DNA of 12,195 bases, taken from assembly GCA_018664365.1 (NCBI GenBank), contig JABJOK010000055.1, forward strand, positions 1 to 12,195. The letters run 5' to 3'. This document shows, one piece after another, positions 8,212 to 12,195 of the stretch. The notes under the pieces are model-generated. The model was not told the DNA's origin, made no database searches, and saw only the letters and a list, made by a program, of their open reading frames with translations. The DNA is from Candidatus Peregrinibacteria bacterium (GTDB lineage Bacteria > Patescibacteriota > Gracilibacteria > UBA1369 > LOWO2-01-FULL-3). Numbering within the stretch: position 1 is the first letter of the stretch; each line of letters starts with the position of its first letter. The position numbers and the translations under genes were made by a program.

Positions 8212-8658
8212 ATGAAAAAAGACGTTCACCCAGCATATCACGATGTAACCTTCACCTGCGTATGCGGAGCTACTTTCGTGGCAGGATCAACTATAAAAGA
8301 TGACACATTCAAAACTGAAATTTGTTCAGCATGTCATCCTTTCTATACAGGTAAGCAGAAACTAATTGATACATCAGGACGTGTTGATAAATTCGTAGCT
8401 AAAATGAAAAAAGCTCAAGCTCTAGCCGAAAAAGACGTAGAGACAACTGATGACGAAGAAGAAGTAGTAGAAGAAAAAACTGAGGAAGTGGAGGAAAAGA
8501 AAGAGAAGAAACCTAAAAAGAAAGCAGAGCCAAAAAAGAAAAAGACTGAAGAAGCTGAAAAAACTGAGGAAGTTGAAACTCCTGAAGAAGAAGCTGAAAA
8601 AGCTGAGGAAGTTGAAGCTCCTGAAGAAGAAGCTGAGGTTAAAGAAGAAAAAGAGTAA
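8212..8658 (+). CDS. rpmE: 50S ribosomal protein L31 (bL31) with long charged C-terminal tail
   Basis: Residues 1-66 match bL31 of the zinc-containing type: MKKDVHPAYHDVTFTC start, metal Cys at 16, 18, 38 and 41 (CVC...CSAC), then HPFYTGKQ and SGRVDKF. bL31 sits on the 50S central protuberance and bridges to the 30S head. Typical bL31 is about 65-90 residues; this one has 148. The extra part from about residue 70 is almost only Glu, Lys, Thr, Val, Ala and Pro: an acidic stretch, a basic patch (KKEKKPKKKAEPKKKK, 96-111), then two 13-residue acidic repeats. The tail is surely disordered and its role is unknown. It starts 5 bases after the surface-protein stop, with no ribosome site, and an intrinsic terminator follows 21 bases after its stop, so it is probably the last gene of the gyrA unit. 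Confidence 0.95.
   Translation: MKKDVHPAYHDVTFTCVCGATFVAGSTIKDDTFKTEICSACHPFYTGKQKLIDTSGRVDKFVAKMKKAQALAEKDVETTDDEEEVVEEKTEEVEEKKEKKPKKKAEPKKKKTEEAEKTEEVETPEEEAEKAEEVEAPEEEAEVKEEKE
8551..8628 (+). repeat. Tandem 39-base repeat in the L31 tail
   Basis: Two head-to-tail units of 39 bases (8551-8589, 8590-8628), differing at only two positions, are followed by the first bases of a third unit (8629-8638). They encode EAEKTEEVETPEE and EAEKAEEVEAPEE. The length is a multiple of three, so copy-number change would keep the frame. Such near-identical units suggest a recent duplication by slippage. Confidence 0.85.
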
Positions 8659-8679
8659 GAAATCATTTTCAAAAATATC

Positions 8680-8707
8680 AAAATCCCACCTTCAGTGGGA
8701 TTTTCTT
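8680..8707 (+). terminator. Intrinsic terminator after rpmE
   Basis: AAAATCCCAC and GTGGGATTTT form a perfect 10-base-pair stem around the 5-base loop CTTCA, followed by a short T-rich run (TTTTCTT). It lies 21 bases after the rpmE stop and marks the end of the gyrA-surface protein-rpmE unit. Confidence 0.85.
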
Positions 8708-8733
8708 GTGCATAATAAATTTGTGGCTATACT
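8706..8733 (+). promoter_or_regulatory. Likely aroC promoter giving a leaderless mRNA
   Basis: The -10 is TATACT at 8728-8733 (5 of 6 consensus bases). A weak -35, TTGTGC, lies at 8706-8711 with a 16-base spacer and abuts the rpmE terminator. Only 6 bases separate the -10 from the aroC ATG at 8740, so transcription would start at or next to the A of ATG. No ribosome site exists upstream, which agrees with leaderless translation. Confidence 0.5.
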
Positions 8734-8739
8734 AAAAAC

Positions 8740-9801
8740 ATGTCTGGAAACACATTTGGAACTAGATTTAAGATAACTACCTGGGGCGAATCACATGGCC
8801 CAGCAATTGGTGTTGTTGTAGATGGATGCCTTGCCGGTCTTAAATTAGACATATCCGACATTCAAAAAGAAGTAGATCGCCGAAAACCAGCCAAGAACTC
8901 AAAAGTATCAACAACTAGAAGAGAAAAAGACAAAGTAGAGATTCTTTCTGGAGTCTTTGAAGGAAAAACAACCGGAATGCCAATATCATTAGTAGTGTTT
9001 AACAAGGACACCCGTTCAAAAGATTATTCAAAGATAAAAAATCTATACCGCCCAGGGCATGCAGACTTCACATATGACATAAAATACGGAAGTGAATTTC
9101 GGGATTACAGAGGCGGAGGAAGATCATCAGGACGTGAGACCCTAGCACGCGTAATGGCTGGAGCAATAGCAAAAAAGTTACTCAAAGAAAGAGAAAAAAC
9201 TCAAATATTTGGACATACTATTCAAGTTGGAAGCATAAAGGCAAAAACTTTCTCAAAATCATTTATTGAAAAGAACGAACTACGTTGTGCAGATAAAAAA
9301 GCTGCAAAAGAAATGCAGAAACTAATTGAAGAAACGCGCTTCAAGGAAGGAGATTCTATTGGGTGCATCATAGAAATTATCATAAAAAATCCACCAAAAG
9401 GTATAGGGCATCCTGTTTTTGACAAACTAGACGCAGATCTTGCAAAAGCAATGATGTCTATTGGGTCAGTTAAAGGAGTGGAGATTGGATCTGGATTTGA
9501 AGCTGGAACAAAAAAAGGTAGCGAAAACAACGATCAAATGTCTTCAAAAAACAACAAGATAGAGTTTCTAAGCAACAACGCTGGTGGAATTCTTGGAGGA
9601 ATTTCAACAGGAGAAGACATAGTAATACGCCTAGCAATAAAACCTGTACCAAGCATTAGCAAAGAGCTAAAGACCATCACTAATAAAGGAAAAAATACAA
9701 AAATAAAAACTCTTGGACGACACGACACATGCCTCGGTCCACGAATCATTCCTGTTGCAGAAAGCATGGCCGCAGTAACCATTCTTGACAAAATACTCTA
9801 G
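8740..9801 (+). CDS. aroC: Chorismate synthase
   Basis: This 353-residue enzyme converts 5-enolpyruvylshikimate-3-phosphate to chorismate with reduced FMN, the last step of the shikimate pathway that feeds aromatic amino acids and other aromatics. Length is usual for the family (about 350-400). Signature motifs are all present: WGESHG at 15-20 (His19), RPGHADFTY at 104-112 (His107), RGGGRSSGRET at 124-134, NNAGGILGGISTG at 279-291, and GRHDTCLGPRIIPVAE at 326-341 with the Arg-His-Asp that line the active site. Nothing essential appears missing. The ATG follows a -10 element at a distance that implies a leaderless mRNA. No other shikimate genes are visible here. The gene ends in TAG, the only TAG among the visible stops, and I see no terminator before the next gene. 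Confidence 0.97.
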   Translation: MSGNTFGTRFKITTWGESHGPAIGVVVDGCLAGLKLDISDIQKEVDRRKPAKNSKVSTTRREKDKVEILSGVFEGKTTGMPISLVVFNKDTRSKDYSKIKNLYRPGHADFTYDIKYGSEFRDYRGGGRSSGRETLARVMAGAIAKKLLKEREKTQIFGHTIQVGSIKAKTFSKSFIEKNELRCADKKAAKEMQKLIEETRFKEGDSIGCIIEIIIKNPPKGIGHPVFDKLDADLAKAMMSIGSVKGVEIGSGFEAGTKKGSENNDQMSSKNNKIEFLSNNAGGILGGISTGEDIVIRLAIKPVPSISKELKTITNKGKNTKIKTLGRHDTCLGPRIIPVAESMAAVTILDKIL

Positions 9802-9804
9802 GTG

Positions 9805-9833
9805 TTGTTGAAATAGCTTTTTTCTGGTATAAT
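9805..9833 (+). promoter_or_regulatory. Strong extended -10 promoter for the 249-residue gene
   Basis: TTGTTG at 9805-9810, a 17-base spacer, and a perfect -10 TATAAT at 9828-9833 preceded by TGG (extended -10). Transcription would begin near 9840, giving a leader of about 20 bases. It has the best -10 in the window, so the unknown gene behind it is probably well expressed on its own. Confidence 0.65.
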
Positions 9834-9841
9834 TATTTGAT

Positions 9842-9853
9842 TTATTCGAATAA
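9842..9853. repeat. 12-base perfect palindrome in the leader of the unknown gene
   Basis: TTATTCGAATAA lies just after the predicted transcription start and 6 bases before the ATG at 9860. It is nested in a looser inverted repeat (AATTATT at 9831-9837 and AATAATT at 9849-9855). It may be an operator or a weak hairpin that covers the start region, or a chance result of AT-rich sequence. Confidence 0.35.
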
Positions 9854-9859
9854 TTAATT

Positions 9860-10609
9860 ATGCCAGAAGCAGCTAGAAATTTAGATGAAGAAAATGAAAA
9901 CGGATCCTCACAAGGACCAAATCTTCGAGCTATTGAAGGTGGAGGACAAGGGTCTGGAGAACCTCGCGGAAATCTTCGAGCTGTTACAAATGGAGCACAA
10001 CGAGCAAAAGCCCCAATTAGACGAGCATGGGGAGCAGCAAGAGAAAAAACCGACCAAGCAGGACAGGCTGTTGTTGACGGCACAGTAAAATTGAATGAAT
10101 GGACTCATGACACACTTCGCTACGAGATAGATAAAGATGCCGAACAAAAGGATTTATTTTTCCCACCAGAAGCTGCCCTATTTGCAGCAGGAGATATTAT
10201 TGATGGAACAGTCCTAAATACAGCAAGAAGGGCTGTAGACGTAATTGAACCAGGAATGGGGACACTAAGAGCAGCATATAGAGGCATCACAAGACCAATA
10301 CTCCATCCAATAGATACTCTAACGAAACCGGTTAGATATTTATCAAATCCTGTTAGAGGAGTTACATCGAGTGTGAAAATGGCGAAAAACATTGCACTCA
10401 CTCCTACAAGGGCATTGAAAGATTTTGGAGACAGATCAGTTCGAAGAGCCACTCAGAGATTTGGAAAAATCCCTCTGATTGGGCCAATAACTGGAGGTGT
10501 AGCAAAAGCAGCCTCTTGGGTTCTTGAAAAACCAAATCAGATAGCAGAATGGCCAACAAAATGGGTCGACGCAGTAGACGAAAAAGTCGCTGAATTCCAA
10601 AACGCCTAA
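9860..10609 (+). CDS. Hypothetical protein, basic, unknown function
   Basis: I do not recognise this 249-residue protein. Residues 1-50 are polar and Gly/Asn-rich, with a duplicated NLRA motif (21-24 and 38-41) that is also a 13-base DNA repeat, AAATCTTCGAGCT. Residues 51-95 are probably helical. Residues 100-130 (FFPPEAALFAAGDIIDG onwards) are mildly hydrophobic but too short and charged for a clear membrane helix. Residues 140-205 are rich in Arg and Pro, with a repeated turn pattern (RPILHPIDTLTKPVR, YLSNPVRG, ALTPTRALKD). The C-terminus has several Trp (220, 231, 235). No signal peptide is seen. The pattern suggests amphipathic helices that could bind membrane, nucleic acid or a partner; this is an inference. 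It has its own strong promoter and no ribosome site. Codon use and base composition match the neighbours, so it looks resident. Confidence 0.85.
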   Translation: MPEAARNLDEENENGSSQGPNLRAIEGGGQGSGEPRGNLRAVTNGAQRAKAPIRRAWGAAREKTDQAGQAVVDGTVKLNEWTHDTLRYEIDKDAEQKDLFFPPEAALFAAGDIIDGTVLNTARRAVDVIEPGMGTLRAAYRGITRPILHPIDTLTKPVRYLSNPVRGVTSSVKMAKNIALTPTRALKDFGDRSVRRATQRFGKIPLIGPITGGVAKAASWVLEKPNQIAEWPTKWVDAVDEKVAEFQNA

Positions 10610-10614
10610 GGTTG

Positions 10615-10623
10615 TGCTAAATT
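10615..10623 (+). promoter_or_regulatory. Possible extended -10 giving a leaderless tgt mRNA
   Basis: TGCTAAATT (TGN plus TAAATT, 4 of 6 consensus bases) ends 6 bases before the tgt ATG at 10630, the same distance as at aroC. No good -35 is seen, and the element starts 5 bases after the previous stop. tgt may instead be read from the promoter of the preceding gene. Confidence 0.35.
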
Positions 10624-10629
10624 GAGCTC

Positions 10630-11796
10630 ATGTTCGAGTTCAAAATAAAGCACAAATCAAAGACCACAAAAGCCCGAACGGGCGTTTTTGTAACACCACA
10701 TGGAGAAATAAGAACTCCTATTTTTATGCCAGTAGGAACAAAAGCTACTGTAAAAACTCTTTCTCAAAAAGATCTTAAAGATCTAGATGCAGATATTATT
10801 TTAGCAAACACATATCATCTTTTTCTTAGACCTGGGGAAAAGCTAGTTAAGAGAATGGGAGGACTCCACAAATGGATGAATTGGGATAGGCCTATTCTTA
10901 CAGACTCTGGAGGATTTCAAGTTTTTTCACTAGCCCAAGAAAAAGCTCCCGGCAAAAAGAATAATATAAAAACTTCAGTAAAAATTGATGAAGATGGAGT
11001 TGAATTCAAATCACACTTGGATGGCAAGAAACATTACCTAACTCCAGAGAAGGCTACAAAAATTCAACACGACCTAGGAGCAGACGTAATAATGGCCTTT
11101 GATGAATGTGCCCCAGCAGATAGTTCTAAGAAATACTTCGAAGAAGCTATGGAGAGAACTCACAGATGGCTTACTAGATGCAAAAAAGAACACGAAAAAC
11201 TAAATAAAAAACAATCCACTAAACAAGCCCTTTTCGGAATTGTCCAAGGTGGACTCTACAAATCACTAAGAAAAGAATCTGCAAAATTCATAAACTCACA
11301 AGATCTTCCAGGAAATGCAATTGGAGGATTATCTGTTGGAGAAAGTAAAACTGAGATGAAAGAAATGATAGAGGCAACAGTCCCCTATCTAGATGAAAAC
11401 AAACCTCGATACCTAATGGGGGTTGGAACACCTGAGGATCTACTTGAGGCCGTTGAAAGAGGAATAGATATGTTCGACTGCGTTCACCCAACAAGGATGG
11501 CAAGGCATGGAGCATTTTGGAACGAGGAAGGTCGCCATAGTATAAAAAATGAACGATTCAAAACTGACAAAAAGTCTCTACAGAAAGCCTGTAAGTGTGA
11601 AACTTGCACAACATATTCACGCAGCTATCTTCGTCATCTTCTTTTCGAAAACGAAATTTTGGGGCTTCGGTTAATGACTGTCCACAATGTTCACTTTTTG
11701 TTAAACTTGATGACACAAATCCGCGAGAATATTAAAAAAGGAACTTTCAAAAGATTTAAGACAAATTTTCTCAAGAAATTCAAAAGCAAAAAATAA
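10630..11796 (+). CDS. tgt: tRNA-guanine transglycosylase (queuine tRNA-ribosyltransferase)
   Basis: This 388-residue enzyme swaps guanine 34 of tRNAs with GUN anticodons for the queuosine precursor preQ1. Length and motifs are normal: TDSGGFQVFSL at 91-101 (Asp92, general acid/base), FDEC at 157-160, GIVQGG at 203-208, GGLSVGE at 232-238, and GIDMFDCVHPTRMARHG at 278-294 with nucleophile Asp283. Zinc ligands are Cys321, Cys323, Cys326 and His352 (CKCETC ... VHNVHF). Val236 in the base pocket is of the bacterial, preQ1-using type. A Lys/Arg-rich tail ends the protein. ruvA follows after 16 bases; ruvAB-queA-tgt clusters are common in bacteria. queA and the preQ1 synthesis genes are not in view, so salvage of the base cannot be excluded. 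Confidence 0.97.
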   Translation: MFEFKIKHKSKTTKARTGVFVTPHGEIRTPIFMPVGTKATVKTLSQKDLKDLDADIILANTYHLFLRPGEKLVKRMGGLHKWMNWDRPILTDSGGFQVFSLAQEKAPGKKNNIKTSVKIDEDGVEFKSHLDGKKHYLTPEKATKIQHDLGADVIMAFDECAPADSSKKYFEEAMERTHRWLTRCKKEHEKLNKKQSTKQALFGIVQGGLYKSLRKESAKFINSQDLPGNAIGGLSVGESKTEMKEMIEATVPYLDENKPRYLMGVGTPEDLLEAVERGIDMFDCVHPTRMARHGAFWNEEGRHSIKNERFKTDKKSLQKACKCETCTTYSRSYLRHLLFENEILGLRLMTVHNVHFLLNLMTQIRENIKKGTFKRFKTNFLKKFKSKK

Positions 11797-11812
11797 GTAA
11801 TATCAATCCGCT

Positions 11813-12195
11813 ATGATCGCTTATCTCCAAGGAAAAATAAGAAATAAAAGTGATAAATCAATAATTATTGATACTGGTAATATTGGATACTACGTAACTG
11901 TCACAAAGGAACTTAGCTCAAACATTGAAGACAAAGAAGAAATAGAGCTTTTTATTCACAGCTATATAAAAGAAGACGCGTTTGATTTATATGGATTCAA
12001 TACTGAATCACAACTCAATTTTTTCAGACAACTATTAAAGATTTCAGGAGTCGGTCCAAAAGTAGCTATGGAAATACTTTCTGCACCTACAGACAAAATC
12101 AAATTAGCAATCATTAATGATGATGAGGCATTCATATGCAAAGTCCCGGGAATAGGCAAAAAAACAGCAAAAAGAATTATCATAGAACTAAAGGA
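11813..12195 (+). CDS. ruvA: Holliday junction DNA helicase subunit RuvA, C-terminus cut by window edge
   Basis: The frame from ATG at 11813 is open to the right edge: 127 codons of a protein that is usually about 190-205 residues. RuvA forms a tetramer that binds four-way junctions and loads the RuvB motor for branch migration. Residues 1-62 are the OB-fold domain, starting MIAYLQGKI and ending YIKEDAFDLYGF, both family signatures. Residues 70-127 hold the two helix-hairpin-helix motifs: ISGVGPKVAMEIL (77-89) and VPGIGKKTAKRIIIELK (111-127). The RuvB-binding domain III lies outside. It starts 16 bases after tgt; there is no ribosome site, and a TAATAT at 11798-11803 is only a weak -10, so read-through from tgt is likely. 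Confidence 0.95.
   Translation, partial: MIAYLQGKIRNKSDKSIIIDTGNIGYYVTVTKELSSNIEDKEEIELFIHSYIKEDAFDLYGFNTESQLNFFRQLLKISGVGPKVAMEILSAPTDKIKLAIINDDEAFICKVPGIGKKTAKRIIIELK

Noticed and set aside
8415..8681. Antisense Ser/Phe-rich open frame opposite the L31 tail
   Set aside because: It results from the GAA/AAG-rich plus-strand tail, which contains no antisense stops; no independent evidence for a gene.
9802..9859. Intrinsic terminator for aroC
   Set aside because: There is a T-run at about 9818-9823 but no GC-containing hairpin before it; the inverted repeat there is weak, AT-only in the stem ends and not followed by T-run.
9885..10147. Overlapping open frames in both strands inside the 249-residue gene
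   Set aside because: They are short, charged by-products of purine-rich coding sequence; the frame starting at 9860 has the promoter and spans the whole gap between aroC and tgt.

Overview
The window is AT-rich, densely packed bacterial DNA with mostly very short intergenic gaps, standard-looking genes and almost no Shine-Dalgarno sequences. Several conserved proteins carry long charged or low-complexity extensions (GyrA N-terminus, ribosomal protein L31 C-terminus, VirB4 N-terminus). A chromosomal VirB4-type ATPase, a compact gene layout and large surface proteins next to housekeeping genes fit a small-genome Candidate Phyla Radiation / Patescibacteria organism, perhaps of the Peregrinibacteria-Gracilibacteria side. 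This placement is an inference from style, not from a marker tree. UGA is not read in frame in any gene and is not used as a stop in any of the seven genes whose end is visible (six TAA, one TAG).

Left part (1-4139, minus strand): a two-gene unit transcribed leftwards. It holds a VirB4-family secretion/conjugation ATPase (1719-4139), then, after 9 bases and with the only strong Shine-Dalgarno in the window, a large protein with an alpha/beta-hydrolase GxSxG motif that runs off the left edge. The 144-base divergent region (4140-4283) holds a good sigma70-type promoter for virB4 with a 15-base palindrome between its -10 and -35, and a weaker extended -10 for gyrA.

Middle (4284-8707, plus strand): gyrA, a secreted and membrane-anchored protein with thrombospondin type 3 calcium-binding repeats and a PKD-like domain, and rpmE (L31) with a long E/K-rich tail. 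Gaps are 11 and 5 bases, and an intrinsic terminator at 8680-8707 closes the unit.

Right part (8708-12195, plus strand): aroC (chorismate synthase), an unrecognised basic 249-residue protein, tgt (tRNA-guanine transglycosylase) and the start of ruvA (Holliday junction DNA-binding subunit), cut by the right edge. aroC and tgt each have a -10-like hexamer 6 bases before ATG, which would give leaderless mRNAs. The tgt-ruvA neighbourhood is common in bacteria (ruvAB-queA-tgt clusters). The genes of this half cover shikimate-pathway output, tRNA modification and recombination and look like ordinary chromosomal backbone. The less ordinary items are the VirB4/hydrolase pair, the TSP3/PKD surface protein inside the gyrA unit, the tailed L31 and the unknown gene.
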